A DNA stretch of 64,000 nucleotides from Eudromia elegans (Eukaryota; Chordata; Aves; Tinamiformes; Tinamidae), in contig PTEX01000012.1 in NCBI GenBank assembly GCA_003342815.1, positions 2,586,206-2,650,205 on the forward strand, in the 5' to 3' direction. The translations under genes and the position numbers were made by a program. The notes under the pieces were generated by a model. The model was not told where the DNA came from, ran no database searches, and saw nothing but the letters and a program-made list of their open reading frames with translations. Of this stretch, positions 1 to 12,700 are shown one piece after another. Positions within the stretch are counted from its first letter, which is position 1. The number at the start of each line of letters is the position of its first letter.

Positions 1-553
1 GAAGTTGGCTAAATAACAGACTAATCTCCAGCTAAATTCTCATATCAATGTTATTAGGATTAGATACGCTATCAACTGCAGCAGACCAGTTGAGCCACCT
101 CTGTGACCTACCATGCGCTGGTGAGCTTGGGGAAACAAGGCTGATGTGCACCAGCCACCTGCTCCTGATCTGAAGTGTCTCGTTTCACTTTTTTACAGTG
201 CACCAGTATGTCAACTCCAAGAATGCCAAAAATTTAATTTTTTAAATCACAGAGATCAACAAAATGCACCCAGAAAGCAAAGACACCTTTAAATACCATT
301 GTTCAGTTGGTCCCTGGGACCCAAAGAGATCCCAGGGTCATCATCTTCAGATCCTGACAAAAGAAAAACAAAAACATCATCTTCTCATTTACAAGTTGTG
401 TGTATGATGTGGCATCCACTTCATTACAGATGTATTATTTACTCTATCCTCTTTTGCCTTCCCTGCTTGGTTAAACATGAAAGAATATTATTTGACATGC
501 CCCAATTATGCCAGCTTGTAAATCAGTAAGCAAAGTTCCTTTCAGTATGTTAC
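1..553. other. TBC1D30 intron after exon 12
   Basis: A-T-rich intronic sequence between exon 12 and an exon outside the window. I see no exon, repeat or motif here. The short open frames are without merit. Confidence 0.7.
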
Positions 554-760
554 CTGCTCTGATGTACACATGGTGAACCTGCTGCTGCTGCTTCTTCTTT
601 ATCCTGGAATATTGCTTCTTCAGTGCATTGATGTCAGTGGTCATACGCTCCATCATCATGCTGTTAAAAGCAGCATGGTATTCACTTCGGCAAGAGTCTA
701 TTGCTCCTGGACTTAGTTCTGCAATGTTGCTGGAGCCCAGGCTTTGTTCTTCATTCTGAT
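554..760 (-). CDS. TBC1D30: TBC1D30 coding exon 12 (last exon in the window)
   Basis: A 207-base exon for residues 522-590: NEEQSLGSSNIAELSPGAID, the MMMERMTTDINALKKQYSRI helix and KKKQQQQVHHVYIRA. It ends one base into the next codon at GCAG|GTAACA. The donor shows the gene continues left of the window. Mammalian TBC1D30 has a further C-terminal region of several hundred residues there. Confidence 0.96.
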
Positions 761-3700
761 CTGCACAGAGTAGGAACAAAGAGAAGATGAGGAATACATC
801 AGCATAGGCAAGAGTGCCTCAGACAACCTGCAAGAGAAGCATATGCCTGCACTCTTATTTACCTACAGCCTTTAATGAAAGCAACTGCACAGCTTTCATG
901 TAATATAGCTGCTATATTTTAGTAAAAATATTATACCTCTAAAACTACTGATTAATATTATTGTGGAAATATTAAAAGAGTACAAAACCAATTAACCTAG
1001 CAATGGAAAGTGTGGAAATCCCTTTACAAGCTACCTGAAAATATACCAAGCCATCCCTAAAGTAATTCACAAATTCTCAAGAGTCTCTCATTTGGCCAAA
1101 GAGGAGGCTACCACTGCTAGTTACAGAACACATTACACCCAGGCAGGGCGGGCGAGGAGTTAGAAGTGGCCTAGGTACATGGACCGAGGGGCAGGGAGGC
1201 AGAAAGGGTCCCGTTGGAGGCTGCTAGGAGGCTGTGCTGCCTGGCCGGATCAAGGGATGGTTCCTCCTCAGGGATGTTTCCTTGCCTTTGGTTCGGTTTG
1301 CACCAGCAGCTTGAGGCCCAATGTGCCAGTGTGAAGCAGCTGATAAGGACCTGGAGTCCCTCAGGAAGGAAAAGCAAAGCACCACAACACCAAGAAGAGG
1401 CGAAGAAAATCCGGCATCGAGGTCTCCCCAAAACCAAGCCCTGGGAGCGGTGATGCACGACCAGGCAGCAGTGCCTGCTGACACGGGCTGCCTTCTCCTA
1501 AGAGCAGCCCTGCCGCTTGAGGCAGTGCCTCTGCAGAGCCAACAGGCAGTGCTGCCCCCCAAGCATCATTGCAACCGAGCAGCCGACCAGCTCCCCGAGA
1601 GACAGATTTCAGACCATCTTTTCCCGGGAGCCCCCCCCACTGCCTCCTCTCCAGGGAGAGAAGAAAGAAACCCCAAAGCTGCCCCTGATAAGCTGCTTTG
1701 TAGGAATCCTCCTCCGGGGTATCATAAAACCAGTTTCCAAAGTCGCAGTTTCACAGACACTGATGTGAGTTAACAATCTACTTTCCTCAAACGTATGTGA
1801 AATTTACTCTACTCACATAGTTGAATACACAATTCTGTCAGAAACTTTCTTTCAACATTAAGGGGTGTGAAAAAGGTAACATTTTGTCCCCCTACATGAT
1901 TTTCTTTAAATGAAATTTGACACATCCCAAACACACAGCTCTTGGGAGGTTTAGCCTAGAGGAGTGTGAAGCGACTTGCAGAATTCAACTGCCATTTCAA
2001 GGTCCAGAATATTTATCCAATTTTCACTCCTCAGAAGATGCTGACTGATCAATAGCTGTCTTGGAAATTAGCATCAGGATAGATTTTTTAATATATGCTT
2101 GCTTCTTCTGTGTAAGTGAGGAACACCGTGGTTGATGTTTTAAACATTACTAGGGCAGACAGTTACCACATTTACTGAACATATAAAGCCTCCAAGCTTA
2201 GCTTGGAAGGCATCTTCACAGACTGCAGAGCCAGCCTTTTGACCTCTACTGTAATCTCTGTGTGAATTTGAAATACAACTTTCATAGCAGCTTTCACAGT
2301 TGAAGTTGCAGAGGATTTCTACAAGGCCATGCAGATTTAGCAGCGGATTTCAGATTGTTCAAGATCAGTTGAGGCCCCACTACCTTTGATCTGTTTCTGG
2401 TACTTCTGGAGCTCTGGTATCAAAAACCCACTTAATGGTCCAAGACAACCAATTGCATTGGCAACAGAGTCTTCATCATCTGGGTCGTTCTCCTCATCAC
2501 TGTCTCTGATTTTGCCAAGCCTCCTATCAAATGAGAACATAAGGGAGATAGGGAAGAAAGACATTATATATGATCACTAGCAAACATCATCTTCTTCAGG
2601 GGTGTATAATGGAAGATGCCACCTGCCAATATCTGCCTAAGATAAACAGTGACCCCATATGCTGTAAGTAGCGCGGTCCAAACTTACCCTGAAAGGGAAG
2701 TTGATTTTACTGCAGCAGGGAAAGGAGTAATGTTGTACGTGTATTTCTCCCGCAATTCTGCCAGCTGTGGGAAGGGAAACTGGGCCATGGAATAAACAGT
2801 CTAGGAAAAAAAATAATGCGGCTTTTAAAATCATCCTTTTAACCAACAGATCCACAAAAAAAATTCCCCATGTACAGATTTTTATAGTTGTATGAGACTA
2901 AAGGCTGCACATTCTCATGTGCCATAAGAAAATGTAAAGAGCCTATTTTTTCTGATACAATCAATATTTCCTATAGGAAAAATAATGAATGACTCACTAG
3001 AAAAAGACTTGGCTCACAGCAAAAAACACATGATAACATGAGAGGCAGCACAGGAGCTTGTGCCTGTGGAATAGCCTTTATGCATGAGAAAGTCTCAGGT
3101 AGGAAAAGGGTAATTGGAAAAATGTGTTGTTTATGGAAATGAGGAACATTACAAAATTGTTCATTTTATGTAACACAAGAATTTAAGGCCTGTTTCAACT
3201 ACTGTATTTATTAAATAATAATTTTCAATCCACCCCTTGCCAGCATTTTGCAAAAACTCTTCCCACAATTAAATTCATATAAGTGAAATCATATTATTGA
3301 GTTTTCTGGGATCCTCCAGAACACCCATTTATCTGCCTGAGCATTCAACAACATACTGACACCAGCACCAACCATAGGGTGCAGATCATCACTTGATGCA
3401 GACTGTTACCAAGCCAGTTAAACCAGTATCATCATCCCAGCTGGGAAGCTGAGCCCCATGAGTTTGTGTGACAGAAATCACTTCCTCAGCACAAAAGGTA
3501 CAGTCAAACAGGAAGCACTTCAAAAAGCTATTTTTTCCTTTTCGCAGTTAAATATATATATATTTATACACATTTATAATATATAAAATATATAAATTAC
3601 TTCCACTATGATAAACAAAGAAACCGTTCTGCCATATTCTGAATTCAACAAAGCAGTCCTCAGAATGTAAAACAAGACCATAAAAAAAAAAAAGGCTTTA

Positions 3701-6700
3701 ATACATTTTATTCCAGGACATAGGGATAAAGCAGACAAACAGTTGCAAATGCATTTACTTTAGCAGTATTTTTCTTTTAAGTCATCTTGTAAAATGGAAT
3801 GCACCTCATCAGCTGACCTGCATACAGACACATCATGTGCACTGCAGTACTACTGCAATGAAATTTGTTCTCACAAGTTTACTAGACTGTTTTTTTTTCC
3901 TTCTGTTTCGACATTTAAAGTTATTCAGGGCATTAAAACATTTGGCACACAATTCATTTGGAATCTTGATGCCAAAAGGGAAAAAAATGAATAGCTGTAA
4001 CAGCTTCTCGGTGCTTCCTTGTAAATCCTAGCTTTTCCCTCATTTTGCAAATTTAATGCCTTCTGCAAGACAGCAGCTTTTTTTTTTAAAAAAAAATCTC
4101 ATTAGCTGTGACAGGAAATCTTGGCTTGCATGTTCTTCTTGTGCTATAAAGTCAGTGGTATTTTCATTTGATGGCAAATGGTCTCAATTAAGATGAAAGG
4201 GAATTCTGAACAATTTCTGCATAATCTGTTGATGAGAAATGCCTTGTCTGGAGTAAGTGCACCAAGAAAAGCACAAAAACGGAGCAAGTGCCGGACCCTT
4301 CCTGCCAGGAGGAGGGCAGAAATGCTTCTCAGATGCAATGCAAGAGGCCAGGAGGAACATGCTCCCGTTAGATCAGACACAGGCAACACTGCAGCTGAAT
4401 AGAGATCTGCAAGAGAAAGCTTTTATACCTTGAGGTATGAGCAGAGCCTAAGGTAACGAAAATGCCCTCAGAAGCCCAGAGTATGCCACTTCATGAAACT
4501 ACAGTGCTACTGTGAAAGACAAATACTCTCCGGGGCCTGAACTGTGTGATCCTGGCCGTTTACCAGACCAAGGAATTTTATGATCTGGAGGAAAGACCTA
4601 CCTCCGGCCCGACATGTCTGCCTGCTGGTTTGATCTCCATCACACTTTCCTGTTTCTTTGCCAGATGTCTCTCATATTTCCCCCTTCATGAAGCTGAGGT
4701 GTGTCTGGAATTTATTCCTACTCTTTATGTCAACAGCCTTTTCAGGTAACTTGTTCCATATGCTGGTTACCCTTCATGCAGAGCAGTCAGCCCGGAGCCT
4801 TCCCTTTACTCCTTGCACCTACTGGTTTAGATTATGCCTTCAGCTTTTGCGTGTCGCCAGCCTGTGCCTTTTCCAGATCCTGTGCAATTTCTTCCACTTA
4901 ATGCACCCACTTTTAACTTAATTGCTTGTTATCAGATTAAGCTAAGGACTTGCACTAGCCAACTGGCTAAGAGACCCCCACAAAAAAGGAAAAAAAACAA
5001 CCAAAAAAACATCCTCCTCTCTATCTTGGTGCAAGTTCTACTGAAAATTCAAAAATTATAACAATCGACAGCTCTTATTTCCTCTTTTCAGCAATGTTTC
5101 AAAGTTTAAACATCTTGTTCCTAGTTTGCATGCTTATTTGGATACCATTCAGTTAATTTTGCTGAAACTGTGCTAGTGCGATATACCAAACTCACTAGCT
5201 TATTATGACTATTCTAAAAACATTTTATATATATATATAAATATATATATAAAATATATATATATATATCTTCTGACCTTGAGTAAATATATATTTTTTG
5301 TCAATCTTCTGCCTTGCTCTGAAAATGCAAAGCCACCCCAGCCCTTAGCAGAGCACTCGACAAAGGCAATGGGCTGTGACTTCCAAGGGAGGGTGAGGGA
5401 TTTTGCTTTTCCAGATAGCTCCCAAACACTGGGCGAGGGCTTTTCTCTCTCTCTTTTGCTTTCTCTGGTGAAAACAGAAATCAAACAAAGCAATCCCCTT
5501 CTCCTCCAAAAACCTTAAATACACTAAATCAGAATAATAGTGTCTACATACGAGAGTCTGAAAATGTTACGATAATGGAGAGGGACTAATCCTTAGTCAC
5601 CTCCACCACAGTAAACACACAGGGATTCCTCTCCTTTTCCTGTTTTCCCTCTCATCTCCTCCACACTGGGATGTTTTTACGCGCCCAAACTGAATTAATG
5701 TAGCTGCTTATGAAATGCCTGCTTTGTGGGAAGGGAGGAAAGCGCGCTCCGCTCACAAACCAGCACACAGCGTCAAGAGCATCTGCGGGCTCCTGGCATG
5801 CAGCCCTCGCTCTCCACATTAGAGCTAAAGGGGTTTATTAATAGGCCAACACAATGACCTTACTGAATACCAGGCTTGTTTAGCCTCCAGTCCCAACTAC
5901 ACACCTGGCGTAACATCTTACGTGTGCAGCCCTTATCCTTATTTACCAAAAGTCTTTGATCTGAAAAAGCGGTAACCTGGTTTGCTCCCCTGATCCTTCC
6001 GTGCTCCTCGCACCAACTGAAAGGACCTTTAAGGGCCAGACTGGCAGAAGATTTAAGCCCTCCATTTTAGGTACATGGAGCATCTATATGAAAGAGAAGA
6101 GGCTTTAAACACCAAACTTGTAGCAGGCAGCAAAGAGAAGGAGGGCAAGAGCTCCTCTGTCCCATTTAGGCATCATCCATCCTGCCAGCACCTGCTCCCA
6201 AGGCATCAGCCATGCCCTCCTCTACTCCTAACTAAATAAGCAGGCCTTTCAGAGCAGTTTGTTTCCTGGGGGCCTGGAAGTTCACTGGCTTACAGGAGGA
6301 CACAGGTAGCCCAGGTGTAAATGTTGCTGTTATGCAGGTCTTGAGCAAAGTGAGGTGCCTGCCACCAAGAGACCTGCCTGGCATGGGTGGGAAGGCTCCA
6401 CAGACTATTGCTACTTTGACACAACTGGGCCATCTTGGGAAAAAAAAAAAAAAAAAAAAAAAAACAGTTACAAGGACATTGCTCTGATTTTGGAGAACCA
6501 AAGAAAGATTTTGAAAGCAAAGTAGCCTAAACCTTAATCTCTGGCCGATTCCTTTGGAAGAGCTTGAAACAATGTATAAAAACAATGCTTTTGAGCAGCC
6601 TGGAGCCCTTCACCAATGCGCTCGTTGAGGCTTCTCTATCTTCCTGTCCGCCACAAAGCATGGATGGCTGATGGATTCTTCTCACCCCATGGCAGCGGTG

Positions 6701-9700
6701 CCCTCCCCTCTGCAGGGAGTGCGGAGCAGAGGAGCCTTCGGGAGCAGCCCGGAGAGGTGGGGTTCCCTTTCGGGGAACGCTCCCTCACTGCAACGTGAGG
6801 TTGGTCACTGGGCAGAAAACAGACCCACTCTTGGCAAGGTCCCTGGTATCTCCTGTGCCTCCTCTGCACCTGGGGCAATAATATCCTACCCTGGCACTCC
6901 TGCAAGCATCACACCATTTACACCTACAGTATAACCATGCATATGCTGTCCACCAAGTGCTTCTCATCTTTTGCTGAAGAAAAAAAAGGCTGCTAAATCA
7001 ACATACTCATATTACAATAACAGTTAAGAAACACTCCTTCCAGCCCTGCTGTTTGTGAGCTACCTACAACGTATCTTCCATTACACACAACAAGGAGGAA
7101 GGAAATCCAGCACTGAGTGATAATACACAGGAGAAAGCATCAGCCTGTGCTGACCTCCTCACACTCCTTCGGTATCTGAACAGTCTTGAGGGGAACCACA
7201 ACATCCACTTAAAAACCACGAGGTCATCTTTTACTTCAGGGCAGTTCTTCCCTGGGCTCTGGATGTGTATTACCCCAGGTAGCCAACACATACAGCTTCC
7301 AGTAACGGATATATTGTGCACAGGAACAAAAGTAATCTGCCAACTACTGAAAAAGACATACATGTATGACTTATATGCCAGGACTGAGCCAGGTGAGAGA
7401 TTCCAGGTCAATTTGATCTGATACTGGCACCCAGTTATCTAACGCCCGGAAAACAGAGTTCTGGAAGTGTATCACGAAGTCTTCACTAATCACCTAAGTA
7501 GACAACATCTCAAGGATGCCAGAAAAAAAAGCATGTGCAAATCAATAAAATTGTGTCTGCAGCACTGAAAGCCCTTTTTCCCAGAACAATCTAATCTTTG
7601 TTCTTGTACAATGACGTAAGCGTTAAGAATCCAGTGAGCACCATTATCTACAAGTGTCTTTGTTTACAGTCCACTGAGGACTGCTCATGGTTTGTTTTTT
7701 TTTTTTAATTCATGCAGAGTTTTTTTTTCCTCGTTTCAGTTGATAAACTCTAGTCTCCCAGAATGTCTGCAGAACGAAAAGGACACCCTGTAATGAATAA
7801 CTGGGAAAAGAAAGGGAAAAAAAGGCAAAATAGAACAAAAGAGCATAACAAAAAAAAGATGTAGAATCTTTTACTAGTGAATTCTTTAGAGATCCGTATC
7901 CAGAGAATGCAGAGGTCACACAAACAATAATTGTATCATGTTCACTCACCTGCATGAGTTCATTGCTCTCAATCAGACTGTCTTCTAGCATCTCCTGGGT
8001 CAGCTTGCCCATGGCGCTGTAAAACTCATCTGCAGTTTCACAACACTCGATTTGCCTATATCAAAATATGTATTGGACTTTTGGTTTATTCTTACATATC
8101 ATTACGCACTTGCAAACCCAAAATGAATTTTCTGCAATCATAAATACACACTTCCATTCATCAGTTTAGGTTCACTGCAGTCCTCCCCACACCTTCAAAT
8201 AATATAATCAGGCACCTCATATTGGATATACTGGTGCAGTAAAAGAAAGGATGGAGCACAATTTTCTGGCCTGCCTGCCCATGATAAAGGATCCGTGCAT
8301 GTAAGGACAGGTTCTTCATTTTGCTCCTTTCACTTCCACAAGTTGAAGACCAATAAGTGGTGCCTCCCGCTAACACCAGGGAAAGCTGAAGGCTCTGGCT
8401 GAACTGCCTTTTGGCCAAAAGGGAAAATGTTGGTTGTCCAGAAAGCACTCCAGTGGAGAAAGTTAATATGCATATGTATCTGTAATGGCATTCAATTGAA
8501 CTATACTCATGCAATGCAGAAAAAAATCTGTTGTATATTGCATACCTATGAACATTATTTCCAATTTGTCTCCTATTTTTTACCTTAAGATTCTGAAAAT
8601 ATAAAATCACACAAAAAGTGTCACCTAAAGGAAGAGAAGATCGTCTAAGAGGCCTTGGTGAGTGGCTGTTGGATGTACCTTAGATCAGGCAAATAACATC
8701 CTCTCCCATGAAGGGGAAAAATTTGTTTTACTTCTAACCCTTCTAAGTGTCTTCTAAGTCTACTTCTAAGTGTGATGCTGGTCAGAACAGAAATCTATCA
8801 GAAATACTGAGAGTGAGTTTGAGCTTTACAAACTCGTGTCATCACGTAGGATTGAGTGCAGTAAGTGTCTCTTGTCAAATTAATATCTTTTGACCTTCAA
8901 CTTCTTATTATTTCCAGTTTCTAATCTTGTAAAAAGGATAAAAGGGCCAAAATGTCATCTTTTTAAACCTTTTCAAAACCTGCCCAGATGCCACCCTGGG
9001 CCCCGTGCTCTAGGTGTCCCTGCTGGAACAGGAAGGATGGACTAGATGATCTCTAGAGGCGCCTTCCAACGCTAAAGATTCTGTGATTCTGTAATATCTC
9101 ACAGAGACACGCAATAAAAATACTCTTCTTTCACACACACATGCCTACAAATCAGTCAGCTTAGCTACCTATGCTACAAGCTACTGTGCAATACCTTGAT
9201 TAAAGGATATGCTGGCCTGACCGAGTTAGAAAAGCTTGCAACTTTTCAAGTCCTTTCTTCAGAGCTCTCTGAATAAAAATTTGTCTTATCCCCACCAGTT
9301 TTGCTGAGAGCCCTTGTTTGACTTTCAAATAAAAAATAATTTATATCTGGAGATGGGGAAATAACGAAGAATAATAAACCACTGATTAGCTAAAATTAAT
9401 CAGTTCTTTGCACTTTACAACAACTTCCATTCAAAGATACCACTAAATTTTGTAAATATTAATTTGCAGCATCTTCAAAAGGAAACTAAATACTATCATC
9501 CTTATCCTTTTTAAAGCTATAAACTTCTAAACCACAGAAGAATAATTTCTTCCCGATTTATTGCCAAGTAATCCACATTCTCTTAATGCAGCTTGGGTGC
9601 CTTAGAGCTATATACAAGCTAATTTTTTTTCCTTCCTAAAAAATATCCTTAAAGAAAAGAAGCATGCATTGTTTGGCAGGAAATCTCACTCTAATAGTTC

Positions 9701-12700
9701 TAGAAAGATCTATTAGGAAGGATCTTTAGTTGGAAAAAAAATCATAGTTCAAGAATTGCTTCATCTGAAACCACTGTTTTGAGTGAAATTTACTGAATGA
9801 TCTATTATTCATCTAAATTTTATCTCAAGCATTTAAAAAATGAAATGTCTATGTCTGTAAGATGAGGCTTGTGACTCATTTTGCCATTAGCTTTTGGTCT
9901 AAAATCTAAGTCTAGCAAGCTGACTTGAGAAAAAGACAAATACAGGCCAGAGAAGTAAATTGCATTTCTCCTTGGGACTTCATCAGAACAAAGAGGCATC
10001 AGGCTAACAAGTATTTCAAAAAGGAGCTCCAAAACTGCTTTTTTGTTGATCAAGACAACAGTGGTCAAGGTAACAGGACATTCTGTGAAGGTATCTAAGA
10101 TGAAAAAAATAGAACAACAAAAATCCAGAAAAGGTGTAAAGGTGGACACAGATTTTTTCATGTCCTTTGGCACATGACATTTATGACAGAGTGTCCTGAG
10201 ATTGTCTAACTAAGAGAAGATGACCATGATTTTGAGTCGAACCAATGCTGGCAGCAGAGCAGGATTTCTCTGCCATGGCTAGGCTCAACACGGACCAACT
10301 TGAGGCCATCTCCATCTGGGTAATGTGGCCATTTCGGTTGATCCAAGTGTAATTTCCCAGGTGACACCAGTCTGTGTAACAGTCAGCTTTCCTTGGAATA
10401 GCCTCCTCCTTTTAAAGTATAGCTGCTGGAATGACCAAAAGAGTACACTGCCTTTTTTCCTGAAGGATCAGGAGACACAACTTGATCTCTTGATCTACCT
10501 TAAGAATCTACAAGAGGAAACCAACACTGAACTGTGGAGCTACTACTGAAATCTTAACATAATTTAGCTAAAAGAACAATTAAGCAATAAAAAATGTAAT
10601 GGGTATGTAGACAATTGTCACAGAAACTTACTGCTTATCTGCCTTAATACCTTCAGTACCTCAGGAACTCACATACTACTTTCCTAGTGTCCTTGTTTTA
10701 ACCTGGCCATTCCTTCAGTCTCTTTCCCTCAGAACACAAGCATAACAGAACCTCACACATTTTCAGAGAGCACTTCTCACCCCATCTACATGTCTAGAAA
10801 AATATTTATGAAAAGTATGACAATTACAAAACTTTGATCATTGTCTCTGGTTTCTCTTCCCTAAGTCTCCCCTTTATAGCAACAAAATTTAGTAGAGGAG
10901 AAATAAACAAAACTGCTATCTCCTTCCAGCCAAAACATAGGCCAAATCTTCTTTGACTTCCTCATCTCATGTGATAGCATTAATCAAAAACTTACTGAAA
11001 TTCAATTGTTTAGTTTTTATGACCTTTTTCTGCATCTCTGGTTATCACACCACTGTTGATTACTATTACATGCCCCCATATCTGTCCTGAAGTCCTATCA
11101 AGCCACAATAGTTTGGTGTGCAGCATGATTAACTTGCTCACTTGTTCTTACTCTTATAGATCATTTCCCCACCCTGATCCTTCCATTTTCTGTAACTAAC
11201 ATGCTTGTATTTTGCCTTGATTAAACAGTAAATTCTTCAAAGCAGTGACTTTTTATCACATTATGAGTTGAAATGTTTGTAATTGCTGCTTATAAGTGCA
11301 CAGAGACTCAGTCCTTGAGTAACTATTATCTAGAGGTACAAAGTATTAAGACACAATGGGACTACAGCTAGTTTAATCCTAATGTGAATGATCCACGAGA
11401 GTTTAATTCATGAAATGAACATGTAAAGGTCTCAGGCAATTATTATTATAATTGTCATTCTTCAGTTCCAAAATGAAACACACTACATGAATCACAAAAC
11501 GTTACTGGCTTACATTGCTAATTTATTCTAAAAGGGAAAGAAAAAAAAAAAGAAAAGAAACCTTCAAGGACAGACCTGAATGTAACCTCCAGGGGTTCAG
11601 TCACAGGAAAAGAAGAAGGGAAGTGCATATTGGTAGGTGTCTCAAGGGAAAAAAAAAAAAAATCTATAATAGCTGCTTATTTCATCTGAAAGAAGTTGCC
11701 AGCTGCACTAGCAAATGCTTGGCCTGTAAGAACCCACAGTTCCTGCTGACAAAACTCTCATTCCTCCAGGAAGACTTTCTGTTTTCTTTGGACAGCAAAT
11801 ATCTGCTAGGACAGCAGAGGTAGTTAAGAAGAACTAATGATCCCCTGTGTTTTGTCCTATATGGCAGGTGTCTGAATTCATAAAAGGTTTTAATTAGAAG
11901 AAAACTTGTTAACTAAACTTAACAAAAAATAACCCTGTAATACTAAATCATTCTGCTAATAACAGCTCTCTTCTTGGTAGGGCCATTGGGCTCTCACTCT
12001 TAAGTTCCTCTGCTTGGAAGGCAAAATGAGGGAAATAATATTCCCAAATTCAGGTACCTAAATTAAGCCAGCCTGTCACCCTCAAGTCTCTCTGTATTTC
12101 TTTTCATAGAGTATTTACAATTTCCCTGAGTTTTCTCTGTACTTTAAAATCCAAACAATATTTCAGCATAGCATGAAGACATTATATACCAACACCACAA
12201 ATAACTGGAGATATCTGCTGCAGGAAGGGTTGATTCATTACCAAGCCCACCTTTCTGCACTCATGATGATGTTCTCCAGCACACATTTTTGAAAAAGATA
12301 CAGAGACACTTCATGCAGACTTTTCAAAGCAAAAGCACTCTCTTGAAAGACAACATCTTGTTTGAATTGAAAGTATGTCATTCAGAACAACATATATGTC
12401 ATATACTTTGCTCATATTAAAAGAAAATCCAATACAAATGATCACTTACTCTCCCAACTTTGCCCAGATAGCCAGGGCTACTCTCAAAATAATCTCGGAG
12501 CCTTCAAAGAACACAGAATCCCAGATCTTCAGGACCGTGTGGTTGGGCAGGCAAGTGGCAAAGAGAGTCAGAAACCACTGCATTGTGAAGACATTTGTAA
12601 GTGGGGGTTCATAGCCTCCTGAGAGAAAAAAATAAAACAGAATTCCTTAAAATTGTTCTGATTCTACTGTTGTTTTCCAAGGCTCAAGCCTTTTCAGGTT

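Larger units (their letters stand above)
2801..7949. other. TBC1D30 intron 9
   Basis: A 5.1 kb intron. It holds AT-rich simple repeats near 3548-3600 and 5224-5269, a 25-base A run at 6440-6464 and a GC-richer patch at about 6600-6900. The stretch about 4610-4900 (CTTGTTCCATATGCTGGTTA and neighbours) has the feel of an old degraded LINE, but I cannot classify it. No exon is seen. Confidence 0.6.

Noticed and set aside
4610..4900. Possible ancient LINE fragment in TBC1D30 intron 9
   Set aside because: The texture is suggestive, but no diagnostic CR1 or L3 motif could be identified by eye. A repeat-library search would be needed.
5224..5269. TA-rich tract considered as a TATA promoter or origin-like element
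   Set aside because: It is a simple dinucleotide repeat with no associated start site or gene.
8161..8610. 149-codon minus-strand open frame just upstream of TBC1D30 exon 9
   Set aside because: It contains no TBC1D30-like residues, exons 8 and 9 already join in phase, and its first codon is not a convincing start.
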